DNA of 64,000 nt from Amycolatopsis pittospori (GCF_013870525.1 NZ_JACBXD010000038.1:1-64000), one strand, 5' to 3'. Positions 1 through 11,296 are shown, counted from the stretch's first letter. Notes: a model not told the origin generated them from the sequence alone. Program-made: numbers and translations.

Positions 1-23
1 GAGCGGCGGCTGAGAATTTCAGG

Positions 24-44
24 GTTGAGCGGAACAGACTCAAC
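24..44. promoter_or_regulatory. HAIR-type HspR operator upstream of clpB
   Basis: TTGAG at 25-29 and CTCAA at 39-43 form an inverted repeat with 9 bases between the arms, and the outer G/C pair at 24/44 extends it. This matches the core of the HAIR element (TTGAGT-N7-ACTCAA) bound by the heat-shock repressor HspR in actinomycetes. It lies 56 bases before the clpB start, just upstream of a TTGTAT hexamer (55-60) that could be a -10 box, so a bound repressor would block the promoter. HspR itself is not in this window. Confidence 0.75.
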
Positions 45-99
45 TTTCCTGACGTTGTATCTGTCGACAGACTTGGGAACAGCTAGTACGAGGTGAGGG

Positions 100-2706
<2,607 letters not shown>

Positions 2707-2709
2707 AGA

Positions 2710-2757
2710 GGTCGTGAGTGGCGATTCGGGTTCTAACCCGAATCGCCACTCACGACC
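2710..2757. terminator. 23-bp perfect hairpin after clpB
   Basis: Arms of 23 bases (2710-2732 and 2735-2757; core GAGTGGCGATTCGGGTT) pair perfectly around a 2-base loop, starting 4 bases after the clpB stop. There is no T-tract, so this would be a strong stem without a classical rho-independent tail. It is one of many long palindromes at gene ends in this window. Confidence 0.6.
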
Positions 2758-2780
2758 AGCCGTACTCGGGTGTGCGGAGT

Positions 2781-2822
2781 CTGAGCACGCGAGATCCGTC
2801 TCTGAGCACGCGAGTGCGGTGT
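2781..2822. repeat. Two 21-bp direct repeats (family C)
   Basis: Two head-to-tail 21-base units begin CTGAGCACGCGAG (2781-2801 and 2802-2822). The same unit, in both orientations, makes up the cluster at 53220-53357, 50 kb away. The rest of this intergenic stretch (2823-3053) shows only a weak imperfect inverted repeat around 2848-2884 and no gene that I can support. Confidence 0.6.
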
Positions 2823-3053
2823 CGCGCCATCTAAGGCGTAGGTGTCCGTGAAGAACCTTGAGGGTTGGGAAGGCGCCTTCACTACCCGCGCAACCGGTGA
2901 CCGAGGCGAGCAGACCCGCCGCGCGAATCGTTGGCGACAGGGCGATTTGTCGACGTTTCGGCACGTGTTCGCCGGGTGCGGCACCGAAAGGGGTGGCGCG
3001 ACACGGTGCCCGGCGATCACTTCCGGTGAGTGCAGGGGGATACCCTGAGCGTC

Positions 3054-3764
3054 GTGGGTATTCCGGCGTGGATCTGGTTCGTCATCGCCGCCGTCGCGTT
3101 GGTGGCGGGGCTCGGGCTGCTCGCGGCCGACCGGGCGAAGGAAGGCTCGCGCAATCGCGAGCGAATGCGCTGGGCCGAGTTGCGTGGCTGGCAGTTCGTC
3201 GAGGAGGACGAGCGGCTGCCGCGGCAGTGGTCCGGCGGCGCCATCGGGTACTTCGGTGCCGAGGCGGCGGTCAACGTCGTGGCCGGGTCCACTTTCACCT
3301 CCGACGGGCGCCGTCCCGTCTTCATCTTCGACATCGAGACCGAGGGCCAGATCCCGGCGGTCGTCGTGGCGGTGCGCTGCAACCGCGTGCACGAGACGCC
3401 GCTGGAGATGTGGCTGTCCAGTGTGCCGTTCCAGCGCCAGGACATGCCCGAGATGCTGGGCCCGATCGGCCAGCGCTACGCCTTCGCGGACGACTCCGAG
3501 GGTGCTCGCAAGGTGATCACGCAGGACCTGGTCGACGCGGCCGATTCGCTCGGCGGCGACGTCGGTGTGGCGTGGCTGGAGAACGAGTGGGTGCTCGCGA
3601 GCGTCGCCCCGAACGCCGGGCCGTCGCGGCTCGAGCGGCTGCTGCGCGACCTCGGCGAGATCGCGGACATCGTGGACCCGTTCGACGAGGAGTACGACAA
3701 CGCGCAGGCCCCGGGCCGTCACTGGCAGGCCCAGGCCGCCGATGACGTCGAGCCCCAGGCCTAG
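3054..3764 (+). CDS. Membrane-anchored protein of unknown function
   Basis: About 236 residues. A single hydrophobic segment near the N-terminus (WIWFVIAAVALVAGLGLLAA, about residues 6-25) is followed by a short basic stretch and a soluble domain of about 200 residues facing one side of the membrane. I recognise no catalytic motif. Similar single-anchor proteins are common in Pseudonocardiaceae and are normally left as hypothetical. I chose GTG 3054 because GGGGGA lies upstream at 3035-3040. GTG 3030 is in frame, would add 8 residues, and has no better ribosome site. Codon use is like the neighbours. It ends 5 bases from the stop of a convergent gene. Confidence 0.75.
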   Translation: MGIPAWIWFVIAAVALVAGLGLLAADRAKEGSRNRERMRWAELRGWQFVEEDERLPRQWSGGAIGYFGAEAAVNVVAGSTFTSDGRRPVFIFDIETEGQIPAVVVAVRCNRVHETPLEMWLSSVPFQRQDMPEMLGPIGQRYAFADDSEGARKVITQDLVDAADSLGGDVGVAWLENEWVLASVAPNAGPSRLERLLRDLGEIADIVDPFDEEYDNAQAPGRHWQAQAADDVEPQA

Positions 3765-3768
3765 AAGG

Positions 3769-4920
3769 TCAAGACTGCTTGAGCTCCAACGGCAGCGCGC
3801 CGGCGGTCACGCCGGTGTGCGTCGGCTGACCGAACACCGTCAGGTCGAGTGTCCCGGACTGCGTCACGTGCCCCGCCTGGGCGGGGTCGGCGGTGGGCAG
3901 GAGCCCGCGGACCGAAGTCGTCGTGGTGCCGTGGACCTGTGCGACGTCGACGATGCCGAGGTCGCCGCTGATCGTGTTCGCGCCGGATCCGGTCAGCGCG
4001 GCGCCGTGGTGCGCGAGGTCCGCGGCCTGCTCGGTGGTCACCAGCCCGTTCGCCGGGCCGACGCTGCCGCCCAGCGCGTGTTCCTGGCCGAAGCCGCCGC
4101 CCGAACCGACGTCCAGTGGCAGGACGCCCTTGAACCGGCCGTTGCCGTGCTGCGCCGACGTCGTCCCGACCGCCGCGTATTCGCCGAGATCGACGGCGTG
4201 TCCGGAGGACCGGCCCGCTTCCAGCGCACCGCCGAGATCGCCGGAAAACCCGCCGTCGAGCCGCAGGGCCCGATCGAGTTCGCCGCCGGCGTGCTGTTCG
4301 GTCTCGTTGATCACGCCGTATCCGGGCAGCGGCCGGACGGAGTGATAGGTCCCTTCGGATGCGCCTAGGCCGCGGCCGTCCTGACTGATCAGCGACGGCG
4401 TGCCGGTGCGCGGGTCGAGGGCGGCCTCGGTCAGCCGCTCGCCGGTCCGCTCCAGCTTGGTCTCGTTCCCGGCCACGACACTGCCGTAGCGGTCGAGCTT
4501 CACCGTGTTCCGCTGGCCCTGCGTGACGGCTTCGGCGGTCTTCGCCGCGGCGAGCGCGCCGACCTTGTCCGGGCGGACCGTGACACCGTCGCGGGTCTCG
4601 ACGCTCTCGCGCACCGAACGGCGGACGTCCGCGACGACCTTCGCGTCGCCGAGGTCCTTGCTGTAGACGTTCCGTTCGGTGCTGTTCAGAAAGCCGCGAA
4701 GGACCGTCGCGTCACCTTCGCCGGAGACGCCGACACCGCGGTCGAGGCTGCCTTCGCGCTGGTGGTCGAGGGGCAGCGGGACACTGCTGCCGAGCGGGAT
4801 CGCCGGGTCGGTCTGGGCGGCGAGTGCGGTGGCGGGGCCGGCGAGCAACAGTGCCAGCGGCGCGGCACCGGCCGCGACCTTGGGCAGATAGCTCGGCTTG
4901 CGCCTGCTGTGCTTCCCCAT
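3769..4920 (-). CDS. Secreted protein of unknown function
   Basis: 383 residues with a clear export signal: a basic N-terminus (KHSRRK), a hydrophobic core (about residues 15-34) and a likely signal-peptidase cut after ALA near residue 34. The mature part is hydrophilic and rich in Gly, Thr and Val. It has several loosely similar stretches with few aromatic residues, as in extracellular or cell-wall-associated proteins. No enzyme motif was recognised. A ribosome site is not obvious. The gene is convergent with the gene to its left. Confidence 0.75.
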   Translation of the reverse strand: MGKHSRRKPSYLPKVAAGAAPLALLLAGPATALAAQTDPAIPLGSSVPLPLDHQREGSLDRGVGVSGEGDATVLRGFLNSTERNVYSKDLGDAKVVADVRRSVRESVETRDGVTVRPDKVGALAAAKTAEAVTQGQRNTVKLDRYGSVVAGNETKLERTGERLTEAALDPRTGTPSLISQDGRGLGASEGTYHSVRPLPGYGVINETEQHAGGELDRALRLDGGFSGDLGGALEAGRSSGHAVDLGEYAAVGTTSAQHGNGRFKGVLPLDVGSGGGFGQEHALGGSVGPANGLVTTEQAADLAHHGAALTGSGANTISGDLGIVDVAQVHGTTTTSVRGLLPTADPAQAGHVTQSGTLDLTVFGQPTHTGVTAGALPLELKQS

Positions 4921-5072
4921 GATCGGGGACGATACTTCCCGACCGGAGTCGTTGCATGTCAGACCCCCACGTGGGTGGTTTTCCGTGGTCGACGCTCATC
5001 GAGCCCGGCGTCGCTCGGCTCGATGACCGAGCACCGTGACGATGCGCCGCCAGGCCGGTGACGCCTCTCACG

Positions 5073-5286
5073 GTGGAGGGCGTCCAACAACACCAGCCCG
5101 GCCACGTCCTCGGGGAACAACTGCGCGAATCGATGCGCGTAGAAGCCGCCGAGGGAATGCGGCACCAAGACGTAGGGCGCCGGGATGTCCTGGGTGCGCA
5201 GCAGCGGAAGCGGATCGCTGTACCTCCTGGAAGCCTCCGATCGGCGGAGTCGAGGTGATGTTCTTCGTCATGGGAGGAGGCTCCAA
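5073..5286 (-). pseudogene. Alpha/beta hydrolase remnant
   Basis: Read leftward, 5076-5230 encodes a segment ending in the motif PHSLGGFYAHRFAQLFPEDV and then AGLVLLDAL. This is the nucleophile elbow (G/P-H-S-x-G-G) and following helix and strand of the alpha/beta-hydrolase fold. About 50 residues remain and similarity stops abruptly on both sides. A possible start (ATG 5271, MTKNITSTPPIGG) lies in a different reading frame, so the gene has been cut by a deletion or frameshift. The promoter-like dyad at 5286-5300 is still present. Similarity is judged by eye from the fold's motifs. Confidence 0.6.
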
Positions 5287-5309
5287 CCCTGACGCAGGGT
5301 CAAGGTCAA
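5281..5309 (-). promoter_or_regulatory. MerR-like promoter dyad
   Basis: ACCCTG-ACG-CAGGGT (5286-5300) is a perfect dyad lying between a -35-like TTGACC (5309-5304, minus strand) and a -10-like TTGGAG (5286-5281), with a 17-base spacer. A dyad inside the spacer is how MerR-family activators recognise their promoters. Transcription would begin close to ATG 5271, giving a leaderless message for the broken hydrolase gene. No MerR gene lies nearby. Confidence 0.4.
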
Positions 5310-5348
5310 CCCGCGTCCCGGATTCCGACCGGGGAGTAGGTTCCCGGT

Positions 5349-6116
5349 ATGACTCACACCGCTCTGATCACCGGTGCCACCGCCGGCATCGGCGCGCAGT
5401 TCGCGCGCCGGCTCGCCGCGGAGGCGTACGACCTCGTGCTCGTCGCCCGCGACGTCGACAGGCTGGAGGCCTTCGCCGCGGAACTGGTCGAGGCGCACGG
5501 TGTCGACGTCGTCGTCCTCGCCGCCGATCTGTCCGAAGTGGACGGTCGGGAACGAGTGGAGGCCAGGCTGGCCGACGAGCCCGTGGACCTCCTGGTGAAC
5601 AACGCGGGCTTCGGCCTCAACGGGGATTTCTGGACCATCCCGCAGGACGCGCTGCAGCGTCAGCTGGACGTGAACGTCACCGCCGTCCTCCGGCTGACCC
5701 GCGCCGCGCTGCCCGGCATGATCGAACGCGGCGAGGGCGCGATCATCAACGTCAGCTCGGTCGCGGGTTTCTTCAGCGGCCGCGGGTCGACCTATACGGC
5801 CAGCAAGAACTGGGTCACGTCGTTCACCGAGGGCATCGCGGCGTCCTTGCCCAAGGGCGTGCGGATGATGGCGCTCTGCCCCGGGTTCACCGCCACCGAG
5901 TTCCACGAGCGGGCAGGACTGGACAAGCCCGGTCCGAAGGCGTTCTGGCTCCGGGTCGAGCAGGTGGTGGACGAAGCCCTCGCGGATCTGCGCCGCGGCA
6001 AGGTCATCTCCGTGCCGAGCCTGCAGTACAAGGCGCTCGTCGCGGTCGGCGGCCTGCTGCCGCGGGCGGTGCTGCGCAAACTCGGCGGTGGTTTCGGGGG
6101 CAAGGGCCGTACCTGA
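5349..6116 (+). CDS. SDR family NAD(P)-dependent oxidoreductase
   Basis: 255-residue classical short-chain dehydrogenase/reductase. It has the cofactor loop TGATAGIG (8-15), NNAG (84-87), the catalytic Ser of VSSVAG (about 136-137) and Y149-x3-K153. The pattern matches the family often annotated as oxidoreductases of the DltE type. The substrate cannot be told from sequence. The C-terminus (LLPRAVLRKLGGGFGGKG) is basic and amphipathic, and may touch membranes or acyl substrates. It stands alone, with an ABC exporter 83 bases downstream. Confidence 0.88.
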   Translation: MTHTALITGATAGIGAQFARRLAAEAYDLVLVARDVDRLEAFAAELVEAHGVDVVVLAADLSEVDGRERVEARLADEPVDLLVNNAGFGLNGDFWTIPQDALQRQLDVNVTAVLRLTRAALPGMIERGEGAIINVSSVAGFFSGRGSTYTASKNWVTSFTEGIAASLPKGVRMMALCPGFTATEFHERAGLDKPGPKAFWLRVEQVVDEALADLRRGKVISVPSLQYKALVAVGGLLPRAVLRKLGGGFGGKGRT

Positions 6117-6123
6117 CCCGTGC

Positions 6124-6141
6124 GGTAGGGCGAGCCCTACC
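6124..6141. promoter_or_regulatory. 18-bp dyad before the ABC exporter genes
   Basis: GGTAGGGC-GA-GCCCTACC is a perfect inverted repeat between the SDR stop and the ABC ATPase start. It could be an operator for the exporter operon or a short stem ending the SDR transcript. A second, looser pair (CCCAGG...CCTGGG, 6160-6181) follows. Confidence 0.35.
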
Positions 6142-6199
6142 AAGGAGACGCACGCCCACCCCAGGGTGCTTCCGACCTGGGATTCCTAGGGTTTTACCC

Positions 6200-6958
6200 A
6201 TGAACACTGGGTGGAACGGTGACGCGGTCCGGCTCGACGGCGTCCGCAAGGAATACGGCAAGGGCGTCGTCGCCCTGGACGGGGTGACGCTGGCGTTCCC
6301 GCGTGGCGGCTTTACCGCGGTGATGGGCCCGTCGGGTTCGGGCAAGAGCACCTTCCTGCATTGCGCGGCCGGGCTGGACCGGCCGACGTCGGGGTCCGTC
6401 GTCCTCGACGGGCAGGAGCTGGCCGGGATGAGCGAGACGAAGCTGACGAAGCTGCGCCGCGACCGGGTCGGCTTCATCTTCCAGGCCTTCAACCTGCTCC
6501 CGGCGCTGACGGTCGAGCAGAACGTCACGCTCCCGCAGCAGCTCGCCGGCGCCAAGCCGGACCGCCGGGTCGTCGAGGAGATGCTCACCCGCGTCGGGCT
6601 TTCCGGTCGCCGCAAGCACCTTCCCGGCGAACTCTCCGGCGGCCAGGCGCAGCGCGTCGCGATCGCGCGGGCGCTGGTCACCCGGCCCGCGGTGGTCTTC
6701 GCCGACGAGCCGACCGGCGCGCTCGACACCCGCACGGCCGCCGAGGTCCTCGGCCTCCTGCGCGATTCGGTCCGCGGAGGCGGCCAGACGGTGATCATGG
6801 TGACCCACGACCCGATGGCGGCCTCGTACGCCGACCGCGTGATCTTCCTGGCCGACGGCCGGATCGCGGACGAACTGTACGCACCGACCGCCGACGTCGT
6901 CGCCGAGCGCATGACCCACCTGGGTGCCTGGGGCAACCCCGTGCGGGCGGGTGTGTGA
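6200..6958 (+). CDS. ABC transporter ATP-binding protein (MacB/LolD type)
   Basis: 252 residues. ATPase of an exporter or of a membrane-stress system that works with the FtsX-like permease encoded next. Walker A GPSGSGKS is at 43-50, the Q-loop in FIFQAFNLLPALT, the signature LSGGQ at 145-149, Walker B VVFADEPTGALD with D169-E170, and the switch His in VTHDP. The QAFNLLP and GALD variants are typical of the MacB/LolD/FtsE subfamily. The start ATG 6200 is the first that leaves the full domain; the upstream frame is open but is unlikely coding. The stop overlaps the permease start (ATGA at 6958), so the two genes are translationally coupled. Confidence 0.93.
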   Translation: MNTGWNGDAVRLDGVRKEYGKGVVALDGVTLAFPRGGFTAVMGPSGSGKSTFLHCAAGLDRPTSGSVVLDGQELAGMSETKLTKLRRDRVGFIFQAFNLLPALTVEQNVTLPQQLAGAKPDRRVVEEMLTRVGLSGRRKHLPGELSGGQAQRVAIARALVTRPAVVFADEPTGALDTRTAAEVLGLLRDSVRGGGQTVIMVTHDPMAASYADRVIFLADGRIADELYAPTADVVAERMTHLGAWGNPVRAGV

Positions 6959-9492
6959 TGCTGCGACTCGCTTTCCGGACCCTTCGCCTGCGCAAGGGCG
7001 GGTTCATCGGCACCTTCATCGCCGTCTTCTTCGGCGCGCTGATCGTCGCCTCCTGCGGTGGCCTGATGGAGACCGGCATCCGCGGCAACGCGGAGCCGCA
7101 GCGCCTCGCGGCCGCCCCGATCCTCGTCACCGGTGCTCAGACCTTCGCACTGCCCAAAAAAGACCCGGCCTCACTCGACGCCGATGACAAACGCAAGTTC
7201 GAGGACGCGCGACTCCCCGAACGCGTCCGGCTCGACAGCGGGCTGGCCTCCCGGATCCGTTCCGTTTCCGGCGTCTCGGATGTCGTCGGCGAAGTGAGCT
7301 TCCCGCTCGCGGTGGGCGGCCGGAGCGCACTCGGCCACGCCTGGGATTCCGCCGTGCTGACCCCGTACGCGCTGGCAGCGGGTACCGCGCCCGCCGCGGG
7401 TGAGGTCGTCGTCGAGCCGGCGACTGGGCTGAAACCCGGTGACAGCGTCGAGGTCGCCGCACGCGGCAAGACCGAAACGTTCCGGGTCGCCGGCGTGGCC
7501 GGTGCGCCGCGTCCGATGACGCAGGCCGCCGTGTTCTTCTCCGGCGCCGACGCCGCCCGGCTCTCCGGGTACCCGGGCAAGGCCGACGTCATCGGCGTCT
7601 TCACCAAGCCCGGCACCGACGTCGAGGCCGTGCGGGAAAGCGTCGCCAAGGTAGCTGGCGGGGCCACCGTCCTGAGCGGGATCGACCGCGGCGTCGCGGA
7701 ATTCCCCGAGGCCGATTCGAGCGGCTCCAACCTGATCGTCATCGCCGCGGTGTCCGGTGGGCTCTCGGTGATGGTCGCGATGTTCGTCGTCGCCAGCACG
7801 CTGAGCCTGTCCACCCAGCAGCGATCCCGCGAACTCGCGCTGATGCGGGCGATCGGCACGACCCCGCGCCAGCTGCGGCGCATGGTGCTCGGCGAGGCGC
7901 TGGCCATCGGCCTGCTCGCCACCGCGCTCGCCGCCTTCCTGGGCCCGCTCCTCGGCGAATGGCTGTTCGGTCAGCTCGTCGAAAACGGTGTCGTGCCCGG
8001 GGTCCTGCGCTTCTACCAGGGCTGGCTCCCCGCCGTGGTCGGCGCGGGCGCCGCGATGCTCGCCGTGTTCATCGCCGCCTTCGTCGCGGGCCGTCGCGCC
8101 GGGAAGATCCGGCCGACCGAGGCGCTCGCCGAAGCCGCTGTCACCCGCCGCTGGCTGACGCCGATGCGCGTCGTGCTCGCCGTGCTCTGCTTCGGTGGCG
8201 GCACCGCGCTCGCCATCGTGACCGTCGCCGTGATGACCGGCCCGGTCGCGGCCAGCACCGCGGGCCCGGCGGTGATCCTCTGGGCGCTCGGCGTCGCGAT
8301 GATCACCCCCGGCGTCGCGAAGGTGATGACGGCGATCCTGCAGTGGCCGATGCGCCTGCTCGGCGGCATCGACGCCCGGCTCGCCGTGCTCAACACCCGT
8401 GCCGGGATCGTCCGGGCGGCCGGCGCGGTCACCCCGATCATGCTCGCCGTCGGGATCGCGACCGCGAACATCTACCTCCAGACCACGCAGCAGGAACTGG
8501 CGAACCAGGCGTTCACCGAAGACGTCCGCGCCGACGCCGTGATCGGTTCCGTCGCGGGCGGGCTGTCACCGGATCTGGTCGAGCAGGTCCAGGCAGTGCC
8601 CGGCGTCGCCGGTGCTTCGGAGTACGTCACCAGCAACGTGTTCATCGAGGCGCCGTACGACTCGTCCGACGAAGGACGTCCGGCGATCGGCCTCACCGCG
8701 GCCGGTGCTTCGGCGACCATCGACACCAAGGTGACCGGTGGCAGCCTCGAAGCGCTGACCGGCGCCACCGTCGCGCTCCCCGACGTCTACGCGAAGGACT
8801 TCAACCTCGGCGTCGGCGACACCCTGAGCCTCAGGCTCGGCGACGGCACCCCCGCCGACGTCAAGGTGGTCGCGGTGACCAGCCAGCGCGCCGGATTCGA
8901 GAGCCTGCTGTTCCCGGCCGACCTGCTGGCCCCGCACACCACCGCCGGTCTCGCCCAGCAGCTGCTCGTCCGCGCGACGCCGGACGTCGATGCGGCGGCG
9001 CTGACCGAACGGCTTCGCGAGGCGACGGCCGGGCAGCCGGTCTCCGTCGGTGACCGGGACGCGCTCGTCGCGGCGCACTCGAAGGACCAGGCCGTCGGCG
9101 CGTGGGTGAACTACCTGCTGGTCGGGATGATCATCGCCTACACGGTGATCTCGGTCGCCAACACGCTGGTGATGGCGACCGTGCGGCGGCGCCGCGAGTT
9201 CGGCCTCCAGCGGCTCACCGGCTCGACCAGGGCGCAGGTGCTGCGGATGGCCGGTTTCGAAGGTGGTCTCGTGGCGCTGATCGGGATCGTGCTCGGCACC
9301 GTCGTCTCGGCAGGCGCGATCGTCCCGTTCTGCCTGGTGGCGGCCGATTCCCTGCTGCCGATGGGTTCCCCGCTGATCTACCTGACCATCATCGGGCTCG
9401 CCGCGGTGCTCGCGCTGGTGGCGACGCTGGTCCCCGCCTGGGCGGCCACCCGCGGTCCGGCCGTGGACGCCGCGACGTCCGGCAGTGACTGA
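6958..9492 (+). CDS. FtsX-like ABC transporter permease
   Basis: 844 residues. A first transmembrane helix is at about 17-36. A large extracytoplasmic domain follows, then three helices around 260-385, a further hydrophobic block around 400-470, a second periplasmic-type domain, and three C-terminal helices after residue 720. This is the duplicated FtsX/MacB arrangement of long actinobacterial permeases, with FtsX motifs before helix pairs (RSRELALMRAIGTTPRQLRR and RRREFGLQRLTGSTRAQVLR). It pairs with the ATPase whose gene it overlaps. Likely role: export of lipids, peptides or drugs, or a mechanical signal to the wall. The substrate is unknown. Confidence 0.92.
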   Translation: MLRLAFRTLRLRKGGFIGTFIAVFFGALIVASCGGLMETGIRGNAEPQRLAAAPILVTGAQTFALPKKDPASLDADDKRKFEDARLPERVRLDSGLASRIRSVSGVSDVVGEVSFPLAVGGRSALGHAWDSAVLTPYALAAGTAPAAGEVVVEPATGLKPGDSVEVAARGKTETFRVAGVAGAPRPMTQAAVFFSGADAARLSGYPGKADVIGVFTKPGTDVEAVRESVAKVAGGATVLSGIDRGVAEFPEADSSGSNLIVIAAVSGGLSVMVAMFVVASTLSLSTQQRSRELALMRAIGTTPRQLRRMVLGEALAIGLLATALAAFLGPLLGEWLFGQLVENGVVPGVLRFYQGWLPAVVGAGAAMLAVFIAAFVAGRRAGKIRPTEALAEAAVTRRWLTPMRVVLAVLCFGGGTALAIVTVAVMTGPVAASTAGPAVILWALGVAMITPGVAKVMTAILQWPMRLLGGIDARLAVLNTRAGIVRAAGAVTPIMLAVGIATANIYLQTTQQELANQAFTEDVRADAVIGSVAGGLSPDLVEQVQAVPGVAGASEYVTSNVFIEAPYDSSDEGRPAIGLTAAGASATIDTKVTGGSLEALTGATVALPDVYAKDFNLGVGDTLSLRLGDGTPADVKVVAVTSQRAGFESLLFPADLLAPHTTAGLAQQLLVRATPDVDAAALTERLREATAGQPVSVGDRDALVAAHSKDQAVGAWVNYLLVGMIIAYTVISVANTLVMATVRRRREFGLQRLTGSTRAQVLRMAGFEGGLVALIGIVLGTVVSAGAIVPFCLVAADSLLPMGSPLIYLTIIGLAAVLALVATLVPAWAATRGPAVDAATSGSD

Positions 9493-9550
9493 GCGCACTG
9501 GGGGAAACACCCCGGTGGTGCGCCGCGAGCCGTGTGTAAGACTCTCGGCC

Positions 9551-10114
9551 GTGGCGTACCCCGGGGTTGATCAAGCGGCGAAACTCGAACTGGCCAGGCT
9601 GGTCGGCGAACTGGCCGTCGTGCACGGCAAGGTGACTCTGTCTTCGGGCAAGGAAGCCGACTACTACATCGATCTCCGGCGGGCGACGCTGCATCACGCG
9701 GCCGCCCCGCTCATCGGGAAGCTGCTCCGGCAGCTCACGCACGACTGGGACTACGTCGCCGCCGGCGGCCTGACCCTCGGCGCGGACCCGGTGGCGCTGG
9801 CGATGCTGCACTCCGCGGCCACCGACGGTGTCGTGCTCGACGCGTTCGTCGTCCGCAAGGGCGCCAAGGCGCACGGCATGCAGCGCCAGATCGAAGGCGT
9901 CGAGGTGCTGGGGCAGCGGGTGCTCGCCGTCGAGGACACCTCGACCACCGGGGGCAGCGTGCTCACCGCCGTCAAGGCGCTGCGCGACGCCGGGGCGAAC
10001 GTGGTCGGCGTCGCGACCGTCGTCGACAGGGACACCGGAGCGCGCGAGGCCATCGAGAAGGAAGGCCTCGAATACCGTTACATTCTGAACAAGGATGACC
10101 TCGGACTGTCGTAA
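9551..10114 (+). CDS. pyrE: Orotate phosphoribosyltransferase
   Basis: 187 residues. It converts orotate plus PRPP to orotidine 5'-phosphate in pyrimidine synthesis. The PRPP-binding motif is VLAVEDTSTTGGSVLTAV, and the N-terminal ligand loop is GKVTLSSGKEADYYIDLR. I place the start at GTG 9551 (residues VAYPGVDQAAKLELA). The upstream open frame to 9485 would overlap the permease gene and add residues unlike the family. pyrE here is separate from other pyr genes, as in mycobacteria. It is followed directly by a strong intrinsic terminator. Confidence 0.95.
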   Translation: MAYPGVDQAAKLELARLVGELAVVHGKVTLSSGKEADYYIDLRRATLHHAAAPLIGKLLRQLTHDWDYVAAGGLTLGADPVALAMLHSAATDGVVLDAFVVRKGAKAHGMQRQIEGVEVLGQRVLAVEDTSTTGGSVLTAVKALRDAGANVVGVATVVDRDTGAREAIEKEGLEYRYILNKDDLGLS

Positions 10115-10129
10115 CTCTCAGTTCCCCGA

Positions 10130-10171
10130 GGGGACGTTCATCGCATCAATGCGGTGAACGTCCCCTTTTTT
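10130..10171 (+). terminator. Rho-independent terminator of pyrE
   Basis: GGGGACGTTCA (10130-10140) pairs with TGAACGTCCCC (10155-10165), the stem is extended inside by CGCAT-CA-ATGCG, and six T residues follow (10166-10171). It begins 16 bases after the pyrE stop. This is the clearest classical terminator in the window. Confidence 0.9.
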
Positions 10172-10235
10172 CGTGAGCGTTTCTCACTAAGAGAGGGGTA
10201 ACGTCGCTGGTAGGGGCGTGAAAGGGGGCGTACTG

Positions 10236-10628
10236 GTGGCCGGTTTCTGGGCGAACGTGACGGTGGCGGTGCACATTTTCGCACTGCTCTTCATCGGTTT
10301 CGGCGGATTCCTCGCGTGGCGGTGGCCAAAGGTGATCTTCGCGCATGTGTTCTTCGCCGCCTGGGGTGTCCTCGTCAACGTCTTCCCCTGGCCGTGCCCG
10401 CTGACGGCGGCGGAGAACTACTTCCGCCATCAGCAGGGCCTCGGTGACCTGCCCGGCGGCTTCAACGCCTACTACCTCTACGACACCGTGTTCCCGCGCT
10501 CGATGCTGCCGGTGGTCGTGGTGATCGCGATGGCGACGGTGATCGTCTCCTACGTCGGCGCGTACCAGCGCTGGCGGCACCGCCATCACGACGGCGACGC
10601 ACCGGCGCACCGCGTCAGCATGGGCTGA
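10236..10628 (+). CDS. DUF2784 family membrane protein
   Basis: 130 residues with three hydrophobic helices (about 5-30, 38-58 and 95-120). It carries the conserved DUF2784 stretch WGVLVNVFPWPCPLTAAENY followed by a Gly-rich loop and FNAYYLYDTVFP. The function of the family is unknown. It is small, integral to the membrane and widespread in bacteria. GTG 10236 has AAAGGGGG about 7 bases upstream, whereas the in-frame GTG 10218 lies before that ribosome site and is less likely. The C-terminus is His/Arg-rich (RWRHRHHDGD). Confidence 0.85.
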   Translation: MAGFWANVTVAVHIFALLFIGFGGFLAWRWPKVIFAHVFFAAWGVLVNVFPWPCPLTAAENYFRHQQGLGDLPGGFNAYYLYDTVFPRSMLPVVVVIAMATVIVSYVGAYQRWRHRHHDGDAPAHRVSMG

Positions 10629-10642
10629 GTGACAATCACCGA

Positions 10643-11296
10643 GTGAACTCGGAAGAAGCCGGTCCCACCGAATGGGTGGCGCGGGAAGAGGTCGGCGTCG
10701 GTCCGTGGGAGGGCGAGTGGCCCGCGGACGAGCGCTACGACCCCGAACTCCTGGCAGGAGGTGACCGCCGCAACGTCGTCGACCCGTATCGCTACTGGCG
10801 GCGCGAGGCCATCGTGTCCGATGTGGACGGTCGTCGGCACCCGTTCCACGTCGCGATCGAGAACTTCCAGCACGATCACAACATCGGCACCGTGGTCCGG
10901 ACGGCGAACGCGTTCGCCGCGGCCGCCGTGCACATCGTCGGACGGCGGCGCTGGAACCGGCGCGGCGCCATGGTGACCGACCGCTATCAGCACCTTCTCC
11001 ACCACGAGGACGTCAACGGCCTGCTCACCTTCGCCGCCGCGGAGGGACTCGCCGTGGTCGCCGTCGACAACACCCCCGGCTCACAACCCGTCGAGACCGC
11101 CGAGCTGCCGCGCGAGTGCGTCCTGCTGTTCGGTCAGGAGGGGCCCGGTCTTTCGGCCGAGGCGCAGAAGACCGCGTCGCTGGTCGTCTCGATCGCGCAG
11201 TTCGGCACGACCCGCTCGATCAACGCCGGCGTCGCCGCCGGCATCGTCATGCACGCCTGGGTCCGGCAGCACGCCGACCTCACCACCGCCTGGTGA
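10643..11296 (+). CDS. TrmH/SpoU family RNA 2'-O-methyltransferase
   Basis: 217 residues. A SPOUT-fold methyltransferase that moves a methyl group from S-adenosylmethionine to a ribose 2'-OH in rRNA or tRNA. The three motifs are present: NIGTVVRTANAF (motif 1, catalytic Arg), LLFGQEGPGLS (motif 2) and SIAQFGTTRSINAGVAAGI (motif 3, the SAM knot). An N-terminal extension of about 60 residues rich in acidic residues and Trp precedes the domain. The GTG start at 10643 follows the DUF2784 gene by 14 bases, so they may be co-transcribed. The target nucleotide cannot be deduced. Confidence 0.92.
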   Translation: MNSEEAGPTEWVAREEVGVGPWEGEWPADERYDPELLAGGDRRNVVDPYRYWRREAIVSDVDGRRHPFHVAIENFQHDHNIGTVVRTANAFAAAAVHIVGRRRWNRRGAMVTDRYQHLLHHEDVNGLLTFAAAEGLAVVAVDNTPGSQPVETAELPRECVLLFGQEGPGLSAEAQKTASLVVSIAQFGTTRSINAGVAAGIVMHAWVRQHADLTTAW

